Assembly (NCBI GenBank): GCA_032358165.1
Contig: JAALGY010000036.1
Coordinates: forward strand, 1,426,001 to 1,490,000
Reading direction: 5' to 3'
Length of the DNA: 64,000 nt
Source of the DNA: Diplosphaera chodatii
Lineage: Eukaryota; Chlorophyta; Trebouxiophyceae; Prasiolales; Stichococcaceae
Position 1 is the stretch's first letter; every line of letters begins with the position of its first letter. The position numbers and the translations under genes are program-made. Of this stretch, positions 24,221-36,856 are shown one piece after another. The notes below the pieces were generated by a model. That model had not been told where the DNA came from and searched no databases. It saw only the letters and a list, made by a program, of their open reading frames with translations.

Positions 24221-27200
24221 ATGACGGCATGGGTGGTCGCACTGCTGGTCGCGTGCCTGCTGGTTGCACCCGCGGCTGGCGCATCAGCCGGCAATGCAGC
24301 AGCAGCGGCCGCAGCCGATGCGGTGGCTGGCCCCTCCCTCAAGCGGCGCCTGCACGCAGCTCTGGAGCATGCTGAAGACGACTCCGCCGTTGACCAGGTG
24401 CAGAGACATGACACGCTGCGAATCGCATGTCAGCCGGATGCTTCGCTCGTGTGTGGCGGCATGCCAACGCTGTTTATAGCATCATCCACAAAACGGATAG
24501 GATGTGCCTCTTTGCTCTGTGCCACACGACCAGGTGCACAAAAGCTGACGAGTCTGAGGCAGCTGGCAGGGCAGTGCCATGGCCGCTGTGACACATCAGG
24601 CATCTGGCTAACTGGCAATGAGCCAGTGCATGTCGTCCCTTATTGATTTGGATTTGCTTGTGTACAGATACTGAACCAGCTGCCGGCAGACGTGCTGGCG
24701 GAGCTCGAGCGCGCGCTGCCCGCCAGGAGGCAGCTGAGCAGCAAGGGGATGACGACGACTACAGGGGCCCCCACCGCGGCGGCAAGTGCCCCAAGGCCAA
24801 GCCCTGCCCAAAGGTGCCCTCGTGTCAGCTGCCGGGCTTCCCACCCAACATCGCCTATCGCCCGCTGATGCTGTATGAACCACTGCTGCACACACCAGCG
24901 GTGTGCTGGTCGACGAGCATCGCAGTCACTGTGGTGCGTGTTGGGGCTCACCACTCACCTGCTGCTTGCTGCAGAAGAAGGATCCATGTGATGCGACGTT
25001 CGGCACGGCCAAGAAGGTCACCGCCGTGATGTTTGCTGACATAGGCAAGCAACCTCCACTGCTCTGCCTAGAACTTGCGAGCAGCTGTTCCAGGAGACGT
25101 AGTGGCCACACCCGTTCACCTGCAATACAACATGTGTGTGATAGACGGAGCGGATTTTGCTGCACGTAGGTACCTTCACTGGGGTTGCCGAGGGCATCTT
25201 CTATGCCGCTAACCTGAAGAACCCTGTGCTCATCAGTCCCAACAAGACCGTCTGTGCATCGAGGTGAGCATATCTGGGGTCATGCCTCGGTGCTGATCCG
25301 CATATCGCATCAAGACATGCTGTGGCACTGGATGTGCGGAGGAGGGCTTCTGCCGAGCACAGCACCATCCATCTACAGCCCACTGTCAACTGAAGGATTG
25401 AGATGAACAAGGGTAGCACGCACATCCTGCAGGGAGTATGGCACGCTGGTCGGTGAGCCAGTGGTGCTGATCGCCACCGGCATCGGCCCTGTAGCAACCG
25501 CCATCTGCCTGGCAGAAGTGCGCGCTGCTAGTCATGCGGATGTGCATCAGTCCTGTGCAACACCGACCGCCACATTTTACATGGGTGCTTCATTGTTGAT
25601 GCCATTTTCCGCTGCATGATGCATGTGCTTGATACCTTGCGGTTCCAACGCACAGGTGCTGCAATGCGCTAGTCGCATTAAGGAAGTCATCTACTCCGGC
25701 ACTTCAGGGTGGACGCCGCAGGTCGGGTGGGTACACCTGACTTTGACGTCAAACTGATGCCAAGGCTATTACTTCTGTCAGCCTACCGCCCCATGATGTG
25801 CGCACACGAACGAAATCTGTTCGGCATGGGAAGAGGTCAGCAACCCACAGTTGGGAAGCGTCAAGACAGCATGGGCCATAGGCTGAGGCGGCATGATAGA
25901 GGAGTCTGATTGCCACTGGCCGAGGCTATTTTAACTGCTGCAGGGGCGTGATCAACAGCGACTCGTGCGGTGCGGCAAACAGCGACGGCTCGGCAGCGAG
26001 GATCGCCCGGGTCGGCGACATCTGCGTCTCGCCCCTCGCCATAAACTGGTGCGCCCAGCTCGAAAATAGAAACAACATAAAGTTTGTGCAATCGCAGCAC
26101 TGGTCGGCATCACAAGTCGGTACAGGCGGCCACAGCTCCAGGGCCTGCTGCATCTTCAGTGCCTCATGACGGGGCATTAGTAGGTTGCGGCTCCAAGCCA
26201 TGCGGATGACAAATACCGGCTGAGGGGACTGCTACCTCTGGCGCAGGAACTGCAAGCTGACGGACTACGAGCAGCAGGTCATCGGCGCGCCCGACCTGTG
26301 CTCCCTGCCGCAGGCAATCTTTTGTTGCAGCTCCTGTTGACCCTGACGGGAGGACCCTCAAATCTGACCACACCTGAACAGGCCACAGATACATTGAACC
26401 ACGCGAGCATACTACTGACCAGTCCAGCCAGGCACTGACAATTCCGCACTGTTTGGACACTGTATATACTCATCGCTATAGCATGTGTGCCCTGTCTGCA
26501 GAACACATTCGGCCCGGATGCAAGCTTCCTGTACGGACAGTGCGTCTTCACGACGCCTGACCCCGGGTCGCTGGCGCTCACAAAGGTGCTTCTAAAGTTG
26601 TGGCTGCACGCAACTGTAGAACCACGGCCATCTGCGGAGCTCTTATGAATGCATGCGAATAGGCTCTTGTTCTATGGCCGATTGTTGCTGGAGCAAGCGA
26701 GCTGCCGCTTTCGCCTGTCAGCAGACCCGTGTAATGCGAAGTCAGCAAAGGTTTTCAGTGCACAGCCGTGACCACTGCGTCTGTGTGCTTTGGCAGAGGG
26801 TGCAGGCTGCGGCGACCGCCGCCAATGCCGCGGCAGCCCGCCCAAAGCGCACCACAACGGTGACACCCCATTCCCTGCACCTTCACCCCTCATCAGCAGC
26901 TGTTGGACGCAAGCTTGTCAGCACCTTTCGGTTTACTCAGATTGAACTCCCAGCTCGCTGTCTGCAGATATCTGACTACGAGACAGCGTATTTCGGCAAC
27001 ATGTCGTCAGGCACAGGTGTCAACTACGAGTACAGCAGGTGAGCTTTCATCTTGCACGACACTCACGGTGGCCGACGACATGAACCCTATACCCTGTTGC
27101 TGTCACGGACCGCCATGCGCCCGTGGCCTAAAACGAAACAAGACACAGATGCACAATTTTATGCTGACAAAGAAAGTGCCTGTCATGCAGCACCGCGACG

Positions 27201-28700
27201 CCCACCATCTGGAACTACACCACCTGCGCCGAGGTGGACAGCCAGTACTTCTACTCAGGTGCACACTAGCCAAGATCTCAGCCGGCATTGCCAGCGACCC
27301 GACCCTCGCTTCGTGTCAGTTGCAGGGTGCCGCTGCTAAAGTGGCCAGAACCCATTGCGCCGCTTGGTGCCTGCATGCCGCAGTAGTTTGCAGCACAGCC
27401 CACTGTATGGGTCGCTGCCGCTGCAGGGCCGCCGTATGATGAGGAGTCCCGTACCTACATCCAGGTGCGGCCTCTACTGCTGCGCATCAGCCGGCTGCAA
27501 CGCCCTAGCCCCGCCTGCTTGCTTGTCAAAACTGACTGCACCTGCTATGGCACACGGGTCCAGTTGTCGAACTGAAGCCACACAACCTGAACCTTTTGCA
27601 GTGGCTAACTTATAAAGCGTACCTGCTTGCATTCTGCCTGCACAGGACTTCCTGAGCGCCGGCCTGAACATGACCATCTCGAAGAAGGACGTACTGGTAA
27701 GAGAATTGGCTTGCAAGTCGGCCCTGGTCGGCTTTTGTTGATGCAGTTCTTGATATGCTCAGCAACGGATGGCTTTTCGTCAAGCATGCACATCCGTGCC
27801 CCACCGGGAGCCGGACATGGGATACTCAAGTGCAGGTCGTGTCCGCAATGGAAGCCATCGGGGTGGCGGAGCTGATCACGAAGTTCGGTGCTGACCCCGG
27901 CAACCCACAGGTGGGCATTTAGAGTTTATGGGGGAGAAGTCCACATGGGTAGGTTGACGCCTGCTATTCGTAGCCTGATCTGCTCTTCAGCTGGAAGTGA
28001 ACTGGCGTGCGTTTAGTTTCCTGCTCTCGGCTAGCTGCTGCTGGAACTGATGGCTTTTCAAATTGCTGCAGATCCCGTACACCATTGTGCGTGGCAACTC
28101 CAACTACCTGTACCGCCCCATCCGCAAGCTTGGAGACGGCACCTGGGGGTACGTGTTTCATCGATGCTGATGACACCACAGCTGCTTGCAAAGCATTGTT
28201 GAGAGTGTGCCTGCCAATCGCGCAACACAACCTGCGGCGGCAACGCAACACTTTGCAGAGCATCTCTCCAACCGTCATTCCTACAGCCTGGCTGGTCTCC
28301 CAACTGCAGGTATGTGCCAAACCCGCCAAGCATCTCGCCCACCACCGGATATGCGTATGCCATCTCCACCACGTCAGATGTCGTGATGAGTTACCTGAAG
28401 GTATATGTGCACTGCGCTCGAAAACAAAGTATCATGCCGTCAGCGGCTGACCGGACAGCGCATGCGAAAGGCTTGGTCTACAGGCAGCAGTGTTGATGTA
28501 GCCTGGCAGACGGATTTCGGGCGGGAGCACATGCGAACTGTCGACAGCCCTGCTTTGGCATGTGCCACGTGCTGGGACATTGGTCCTCACCTTCTGTGCG
28601 GCTTTCTTTGCAGGCTGAGTGCATTGCGAAGTATGGCGCTAAGTCAAAGAAGTGCACGTATACGATCGACTACCCTGGGACCATTGTTGGAGCTCGCTAA
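24221..28700 (+). CDS. Secreted nucleoside phosphorylase superfamily protein, copy 2 (1-bp frame break)
   Basis: The 18 exons are 24221-24397, 24668-24813, 24975-25044, 25170-25263, 25433-25517, 25656-25726, 25944-26048, 26247-26313, 26502-26585, 26797-26859, 26968-27038, 27191-27258, 27427-27464, 27646-27696, 27836-27910, 28072-28148, 28310-28400 and 28614-28700. The product would be about 506 residues. The signal peptide starts [20 protein letters not shown]. The domain motifs parallel copy 1: [40 protein letters not shown] and [14 protein letters not shown]. Most exon sizes are identical to copy 1. Exon 2 is 146 bp instead of 147 and loses frame near the GGGG run at 24745-24748. This is a real frameshift, a sequencing error, or is bypassed by a later donor near 24823. 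Two introns have GC donors (25045 and 26314). The role is as uncertain as for copy 1. Confidence 0.75.
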
Positions 28701-30002
28701 GCATGGCGGCTGCGAAGTACGCCGAAAGCCGCAAGGCGTCCATCATGTCGAAGTTGCCGCGACATGAAGCAAAACAGAAGTCAGGGCTGGGGGTGTCTTT
28801 GTCGCACACAGTAAATACGCCTTGTGATGTGCACCGCGGTCCGTCTGGTGGGCAGTAACAATAAACGTGTTGTTGGTTGGTTCACATACAGTGTGTCAGC
28901 ACAGGGCAGGGCAACAGAGCTTACTGAAGTGCGCTGTCGAAACTGCAATTGACAACAATGTGACTGGTTGGTGACCTTGATTGGGTATAATGTTATTGGT
29001 TGCAATACACTCTCAACTAGTAAGTTCAGTCCTACTTTAAATCCTGCTAACGTGGATCCAGTGCACGACATGGCCCTGCATCCAATCGTGAAGCACTTCA
29101 TGATGGCCAGTAAGCTATGTACTGGCAGGGCCAGTCTCCACGCAACACATGCTATCAGGCATTTCCCCAGTGTCACAGTGGCTGGCTGCTCAAGCAGTTG
29201 ACAACCCTTCGACTTTGACTTTTCATGGCGTCAGATGTGCATGGTGGTCCGATGGTGGGTCGAAGGGCTGCGGCCGGCCAGCGTTCACGTGGTCGGCCTG
29301 CGATGCCAGACTGGCCTGCTTCGCCAGCTTCTTGCTGCTCCCTGCAGTAGGATGCCCGACTCGCTTAAATATATGACTCTAGAGCAGTCGCTCCTCCTGC
29401 AGGTCAACTCACATGGTCCTGTTTTCGACCATGAATTGCAGCAGTTGCGGAGGCAGTCCGTGCGCAGGCAGTCCCTGACATCACGTCACCATTGGATACA
29501 GGGCTGCCCGCACTGCCCGGGCTCCGCGCGGCTTGCAGGTCCGCCACCGTGATGATGGTCGGCGGCGGCCCTGCAGCACATGGTGCTTGCGCAGACTGAC
29601 TAGCACAGGCTACACGACCTTGAGTGCAGAAAGAGACCACCATCACTTCATTGAACAGGCCCATTGCACGTTGAGCTCACGGGCGCCACCGCTGAAAGAT
29701 TTGCAGGTCAACGATCGGCGAATTCCTAGCTGCACGCACCCCCTGCGCTGGGTGCTCCGTTGTCGCTGTTCCGTCCCCAGCGATCAAAGGACTTGGCGTA
29801 CACTTTGTGCAGCTCCGGCTGCCTGCGCCTACGCCTGCAATATCGCAAGATGTTGCAATTGCTGCATGCTGGATCTCTCCATGGTGATGTTGGCGGCACC
29901 CCTTCGGATGCTGTGAAGCATGCATGTGATGCTGTTGCCAAAAGGCATGTGATGTTCAGTACGCCCCAACCCAAGCACATCGGTCTTGAAGAGTGCCAAC
30001 GC
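28701..30002. other. Convergent intergenic region
   Basis: About 1.3 kb separates the 3' ends of nucleoside-phosphorylase-like copy 2 (+) and the PA-repeat gene (-). An AATAAA hexamer lies at about 28858-28863 and could serve copy 2. A relatively AT-rich patch lies near 28950-29050. Minus-strand and plus-strand ORFs here carry no recognisable domain. Confidence 0.45.
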
Positions 30003-33000
30003 TCACATGACAAGGAGCAGGACCGCTGCTGCCAGTAGCGCCGCGCCCGCGATGCTGCCGATGACGATGCCGGCAACGGCACCGCCGCTCAGGCCGCTGC
30101 TGCCTCCACTTGCGGGCAGGCTGCTGGCGTCCACCGTCTGCCGGAATGAGCAAACATGGACCTAAGTGAGTGGCATGCATACAGAACCCGGCCTTGCAGT
30201 CACAGCCCTACTCGACCGTCTGCAGGTCTAACGCCAAGCCTTGAATATCCAGCACTGGCTGCACATGCCAAGCTGATTGCATGTCCAATGATGTTTTGGA
30301 CAAAAGTATTCGTACATACCTGTCCCCCAGCGCTTGTCGGTGCACCGGGCGCCGCAGAGATGTTTGTCACAGGTGCCACAATTGATGTGGCGGTGCCGCT
30401 GCGGATGCCCGGGAAAGACAGTCTGGCGGCATCCTCCCGGCTCTGGAATGCGTCAAGTATCGTTTCCCCTGGACCACAGAAGAGAATTCTTGACTGCAAC
30501 CACCTGATGCTTGGGACTGTGCTGCTGCCATCTACCGGCTTGCAAAATCCACGTAGACACAAGCGCATTGATGCGTAAAACATGTGGCTAACTTGTGGTG
30601 ACGGCAGTGTCCAACACAGTTGTGTTTGGCACCTGCGGCGGCCGACACCGAAAACACCGGGATGCTCCCGCGGCCGCTCCCCGCTTCCGCCACCAGCGTC
30701 AGCGCCGCACCCTCCACATTGGCCACCAAGAGGCCCACAGCACCGGCGGCTGCCGCAAGCTGCGCCACGTTTGCCAGCGGCAGCAAGCAGGAGGCACCGG
30801 ACGGCTGAAACACCTGCGGCTCGACACAGCAAATTGCTACACACTCCTGCTATGCTCTGTGTGATTGGGCTGCCTGCGCCGGCATGGACGTGCAAGTTGG
30901 ATATATATGCGGGCCCAACATGCAGCATGCTGATGCGGCTGCAGCCAGCAGCTGTAGTATCACTCACCAGCAGGCAGAGTTGCAAACAAAGGACGCCGGT
31001 CGAGCAAAAGCAGGGCCACGGATTCCCACTTGTAAACACGATGGGCTTAATGCCGCACCCCAATGCGGCCTTCGATGGGGCCCAGCGTTCTGTCGGGCCC
31101 CAGCGGCACAAGCTTCTTGTCAGCCGGCAGAGCATCGCATGCTGCGCAGTTGCCGCCTGCTGCGCATACCCCACAAAGGCGTGTCAACAGCGCCTAGCAA
31201 AGCACCCCGACTAACCTCGAACCCTCGAGCACACCACATGGCAGGACTTCTAGTTGCCCGGATCATGCACATGATGCGCATTGCGACTCAGCACCTGCAC
31301 CGAGCTTGTGGTATCCAGCAGGCAATGCCAGACTGCAGCAGACTGCACTGCTATCATGGCTGAATCTGACAGTACCTGCGGATCTGGTGTTCTTGCAGGC
31401 CTCTGCAGGCGCCAGCTGGACGAGGGATGCAGTGACGCCTGTGCGGCTGGCCGGGCTGAACGTCGCCTGCCCTGCAGCAAAGTCCCGTGCCGCCGCCCTG
31501 CCACTGGCCTGCAACAGCTCATTGAGATCCTTGCCGCCATGCGAGCAGGTGTCATTGGTGTATCATCGCACCACTTGTTTGCCACATGTTGTGGCACGAC
31601 ATGCTGTCAGCATGCGGCAGGATTTGCATCAGGCAGTGCTCTTTGCTGAGTCTAGCATGAAGCAGCAGCTGTGCCCATACTGCCCATACATCAGACATAC
31701 TTATGTGTGCTACCACACGAAATAAAAATCGGCATTGGTACCACAGCAAAGTTGCATCCTGTACCGCAAGGCGGATCGTGGTGGCGGGCAGCCCCAGCCG
31801 CCGGCTGCCGCCAGACAGCAGGTTCAGCAGCGGCAGCCCCGGGGCAGCCAGCCCAGGGCCGGAGGTGATCACCGCGGCGCCATTGGCAATTGCCGGCAGC
31901 CGCACCAGGCCCTGCAGCGGCGCACCTGCGGGAGAGACATGCTGATGTCATCAGCGGCGGTGGCGCTGTGGCCATTGGGCGTGACGTCATATCATGACGC
32001 CTCTGTTCCTCTGCTCGCTTCCTACCAAGTTTTCCGCGTACTGCGCAAGCACACTGTGGAAAAGACCACGATATCACGAGAAAATGTACCACTGCAGTAC
32101 TGGACAGCCACACCTGGGCGTTCTCAAGGAGCCCTGGAGAACCTCAGCTGCCCCTGTGGGAAATGCTGGGACGGCGAATGGTAACAGATGGCTCATGATG
32201 CGGTTTTGGGCGCACCAGCATTCGTCAGTGCTGCTGGCCTGAGGGCCGCCGCAGCCGCCGCCCTCAGCGCGCACGTCTGCGGGATGCTGAAGACGGGGAT
32301 GGGGGACCGGTACCCGGAAGCGTCCTGCATGGACCGGAAATGCATGTTTGCAGGTGGGCAATTGCAGGCTCGGTAAAAGGGCATGCTGTAAACGCTCCGC
32401 CGCTGCAGTGCCTGCCTCTGAACGGGCCTGAAGCAAAGGAGTTGGGCAATGACTAACGGCAGTGTACACGAAGATGGTTTTGATATCTGTCAGCTGGGAG
32501 TGCGGCATCGTCAACGTGTAGTATGACAGCCGATTGCCTGCAGGGTGTAACCAGCATCATTGACGGGGGCAGTGATGATGAGCGCCGCCGCCCGCGCTGC
32601 GGTGGCGACGCCCACAAACTGGCGCCAGGAGTGGAAGGGCCGCCACTCCTCCTGGTTCAGGACCAGCACCTGCGAATGAGCGTGGCACAGCAATAGTATC
32701 GCAGGGCAGCTTGGCATCAGTTGAACGAGGGGCATGCATTGCATTATGGACACCCCCAGCCATACAGTTCAGACATTTGGATCATGATGCAAGAGCGCGT
32801 CAATGAATTGAAAGGAACAACTGCTGCCCTGCGCACCTGTCCACGTGCAGCTGCAGCAACGCCGCTGCCCAGCTCACAGCCGTTGGGGTTGGCAAATGTG
32901 CAGAAGCCTGCAAAGTAAATCAAATGCAGCTTCATGTAGAGGCAGGCACCTCTGGCGTGAGCCACAAGATGTGTGCTGACGCACAGCATCGGACCAGGCC

Positions 33001-36000
33001 TGGGCCAGCCGCGTCTCTGGCAGAGAACAGTGAGCTCGAGCAGCGAGCAGACCAAGAGCGTCCCTGCCAATCAAGCTACAAAATTTCCTCTGTGTACGCA
33101 TGCTTCCCATATACAGAGAGCGACGCTGCCCACCTGCAGGGTGCCCGAAGATCGCGGCTGCATCGCTCAGTGCCGGCGCGGCACTCGGGTTGAACGCCGC
33201 CTGCCCAGCAGCGCACTCGATCGCCGACCGCGCAAGGCGCCCTGTTTGCGCCTGCGCAGTTGTGACGTGAATGTCCGACCGATGTGAGGACATCCGTGAG
33301 CCGGCCGCTTGGGCGTAGGGGAGGCGGTTGACCAATGCCCAGGCAGCAGGACTACAGGTCTAACTGCTCTAACACAGTTTCCGTCAAGAATGGCAGGCCT
33401 TCGCACCAGCACCACATACAGAGACGGCCTTGCTCTGTTGCCAAGAGGTTGCACCCGACACAAGTGGGTGAGAGATGGTTCCTCGGACATCCTATTTCTG
33501 GTTTTTGTGTATGTGATCCCGCGCACCACGAAGCTCAGCGAGGCGGCGGGCAGCGGGCGGGCGGCTGCGGAGAAGTAGGGCGCGTAGGTGGCGCAGGCAG
33601 TGGCTGCCGGCGGCTGGGCCGTGGCCGCGGCGGCCTCAGCCGCAAGGGCACTTGCCGCTTCCGGCAGCAGCCTGCGATTGATGTCATATTTGTGGGACAT
33701 AGATCAGTTGACGAATGTAAATGTCAGGATGAATGATCCTGCAGTCTCCATGCAAGTTGCATCTGGGACCGCGGCGACGTGGTCAGCAGGCCAATGACCA
33801 TGGTATTGGCCCACTACATGTTTACCTTGTGTTTACCTTGTGAAACAATAGTACGCTGATCGACAGGCCGCTACAAGCTCACGTGAATGTGTCAATGGTC
33901 AGAGCCGCCGCGACGGCTGCGGGTCCAGCAGGCGGCGGCGTGACGCTGCGGTCGGAGGTTGTGGGCACAAAAGCAGCGGCGGCGCCGGCCCGCTGCGCGT
34001 GCAGCGTCAGATGCCAGGGCTCTGGAAAGCACGCCGTCTGAGAGGCAGCAGGCACGGTGCAAGTCAAATGCTCTGTTTGGTGTAGCATGGAGACAACGAA
34101 AGGTGTCACTATGACAGCAGCTGAATGCGGGCGGCACATGCGCTGCTGCCTGTTAAGCAACGAGCATATTCACCAGGTGACTTTTTACCTTGTGGCATAC
34201 ACAGCGAGCTGAAGTCCAGCATGTTGGGCATGACAGCCACGGACAACAAAACCTGGGAACTGCACTGAACCCGGAGGCCCGCACCTGTGTGCGGATGCTG
34301 ACTTCGTCTGCTGCCAACACCGCAACGCAGCCGCGCAGCTCAGGAGCGTTGCCAAAAGGCGATGCAGCCGCCCAGCAGGCGGCACAGGCCTGGAAGGGCG
34401 CCGCCAGATTGCGTCCGGCGGTGCGGCAAGCTGCAGTGCCACACAATCATAAGGCATGCTCATCACCTTGCAGCTCGACTGTTGCTGACAGCACACAGCT
34501 CGCTCGACAGGCCTATAGCGATCGCCAGCTGATATGAATCTGGTGCAAGGCTCACATCCGCAATCCCAAATTTGTGAATCAGCATCTACGAGTAACCACA
34601 TGAGGGCACACCTGGAGACAGGGTGACAGCTGTGACGGAGGTGGCGGCAGCAGCGGCAGCCCGCCTGCTGGTGTTGGTGTTGAACAGCGCGGGCCAAGCG
34701 GGCGAGGGGGCGCCAGCCAGTGCAGGCACCCCTGCAGCAACACGCGTGCTGTGAACCGCAAGTCCCTGCCCATCCACTGATGGAGACATGAGTAGCAGCA
34801 CGCACAAGGGTCCGCCAGCGACAGGAGTCGTTACTGCCGCCGGAGGATCTGTTGCACCATGGCTCTTTCACATGTCGGTTTCGGGCTCTGCTGCCTCGTC
34901 AGGCTTTACCATATAGATTTGAGTGAACCGGTTCCCACAGGCAAACGCTGAGCGCACCTGAGATGTTGGCGGCAGCGGGCGCCGCGGCACCCGCTGTTGC
35001 AGCAACAGTATACGAGCCGACGCCAGCCACCTGCGCAGGCGTGCTGCCTGCTGCTGCGGCAGCGGTCCTGAGTGCTGCGCCGTCCGCCTGGGCCATGAGG
35101 CAGGTCGGAAGCGTGAAGCCACCTGTGACACAAGCAGCACCCAGCACATTGACTTCTTGTGCCTGGCTGTCAACTTCAGGTACAGTGGCAGTGCGGTCGA
35201 TGGCACCATGCTGCCGCGATGCAGGTGCAGTGTTGGAAGGAAACATGCCAGACGCAAGCCTTGCGTCTGGCGTGCAGACTTGAAGTGCGCGGGTCAGCCC
35301 AGCGTGATGTAGGGCTCACGCTCGATCTGGACGGGCAGCTGGCCGGCGCTTGCCAGGGTGATGATCGCGGCGGCCGCCCCCGCAGCCGAGGCGGCAGCGG
35401 CGCGCGCCGCAACGTCCGCCCCAAACTCCTCCCACGTCGCGAAGTCGCAGTCGCCAGCAGCCTGCAGACACTCCCGCGCATCAGAGTCCCTGCTCGGCAT
35501 CGTGACGCCGCGGCGATGCGGTGACGCCTCAGCTGCGGCAGCGATTGGCACGTTCCAGACCCTCAGGCCCTGTTATTTTTGGAAACACACGTGCGGCGCT
35601 GCACATGCGGTCACGTGCGGCATCTCAGCCAGCGAAACTGCCGCAATCGATGTGTATGCGCACCAGGATCACGACCTTGCCACGCGCCGCGGCAGCGCTG
35701 ACTGTGTATCGACGCTCCTGGCAGCGCAAAGAGCAGGCTGCACGGTCAGTCACAGGTGACAGCATAAATAGCCAGCTAGTCGCGGACGGCTACAACAAGT
35801 CAGCCACCTGACACAGGCACCGCACATGCCCAGCGATTCAGGCGCAGCGGCAGTGCGCAGCGGTGTTTGCAGCATGAGTTATGTGCACCTGGGTGCATGG
35901 GCCCACGCTCACAGCAGCGAGCCGCCTGGCACCCAGACCAGTCCAGCCCCCGGCAGGCCCCTGCAGCGTTGAGAGGGTTTGAGCGCTCGACAGTTCGGCT

Positions 36001-36478
36001 TCATGACACGCTGATCTGTTCAGGAACACGTGCCCTTCTGCTGCGTGCATGCGTATCAGCAGCAGCCGTACCGTTGACTGTCAAGTGTGACAGGCAGCAG
36101 CGTACCTGCTGCGGCTGGCAGAAGAACCTCCCGCTCCCGAGCCTGCGAAAGAGATATATATGGACACGACTGGTTGAAGACAGCACGCAGACATGCATGG
36201 TTCGACTTGCACCGCACGGCACAAACAGCCAGATGAGACATGCCGTTGAAAACAGTGCTTCGTTACCACATATGCCATGCAAGCTGCCGGCATAAGGCCA
36301 GCCATCGCGCACGCATGCAGACCTCAACAGGGGAATCGCACCTGCTCACGGCAGCACTGCCGGAGGGGCGCAGCGACTCGATGCTGGATTGTGCATATGC
36401 GTTTGGAAGCATGAAGAGCGCCAAAAATGCAAAACGAGCACGGAAGGATCCTGGTATGCCCGATTTGACAGCCGCCAT
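30003..36478 (-). CDS. Type I membrane protein with repeated PA-like domains
   Basis: The 19 in-phase exons are 36342-36478, 36107-36143, 35913-35960, 35320-35461, 34958-35122, 34612-34731, 34285-34430, 33883-34037, 33527-33671, 33134-33251, 32837-32907, 32538-32669, 32216-32324, 31765-31925, 31376-31508, 31059-31156, 30633-30804, 30320-30468 and 30003-30137. The product is about 790 residues. It starts with a signal peptide (FAFLALFMLPNAYAQ) and ends with a Gly/Ser linker and one membrane helix (GGAVAGIVIGSIAGAALL) plus a tiny cytosolic tail. In between are three or four modules resembling protease-associated domains. Each has an Ala-rich helix before a hydrophobic strand (AAAAIITLASAG, AAALIITAPVNDAG, GAVGLLVANVEG) and a later PTCL/IPVF strand (SPIPVFSIPQT, SIPVFSVSAAAG). 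No protease or RING domain is attached. A sorting receptor or surface scaffold role is a guess. The intron after 32538 has a GC donor. Confidence 0.7.
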
Positions 36479-36856
36479 GCTGTGCGATGCGAGCCAAAAG
36501 GCCAACGCCAGGTGCTGCCAAAAGCACTACCAGGCACTCATGGATGGTCTGGAACGGCTCTGTAAAGGCGACAAAGGCGTCGAAGGCAGAGGGTGAGCAG
36601 CGTCGGCGGTGCTGCACCCCAAGATCTGCCCAGCTGGATCGTTACCATATGGATCTACCACCCGGCACAAGCCAGCGGACGACAGGCACGCGCCCCGCCG
36701 TGCTCAAAGGTCCATGACGGCGCCTGCATGCCCAATATATCCTGTTTCTGTTGTCAAAGTGTTGCATCGGAAGTCAGGCGCCTTTGGTGGTGCACGGGGC
36801 AGACCACCCCGAAGATTCAAATTTGAGGAGAAGCCACGCGGTTTCCGAAAGTCACT
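36479..36856. promoter_or_regulatory. Bidirectional promoter region, PA-repeat gene and transferrin
   Basis: Only about 378 bp separates the start codons of two divergent genes that both encode signal-peptide-bearing proteins destined for the cell surface or endomembranes. The region must hold both 5' UTRs and core promoters. I found no unambiguous TATA box or iron-response motif by eye. Confidence 0.6.

Noticed and set aside
13294..28700. Assignment to the fungal purine nucleoside permease (NUP) family
   Set aside because: The first impression was NUP. The TGIGP, GTSGW and SAMEA motifs and the signal peptide without multiple membrane spans fit the nucleoside phosphorylase superfamily better than a permease.
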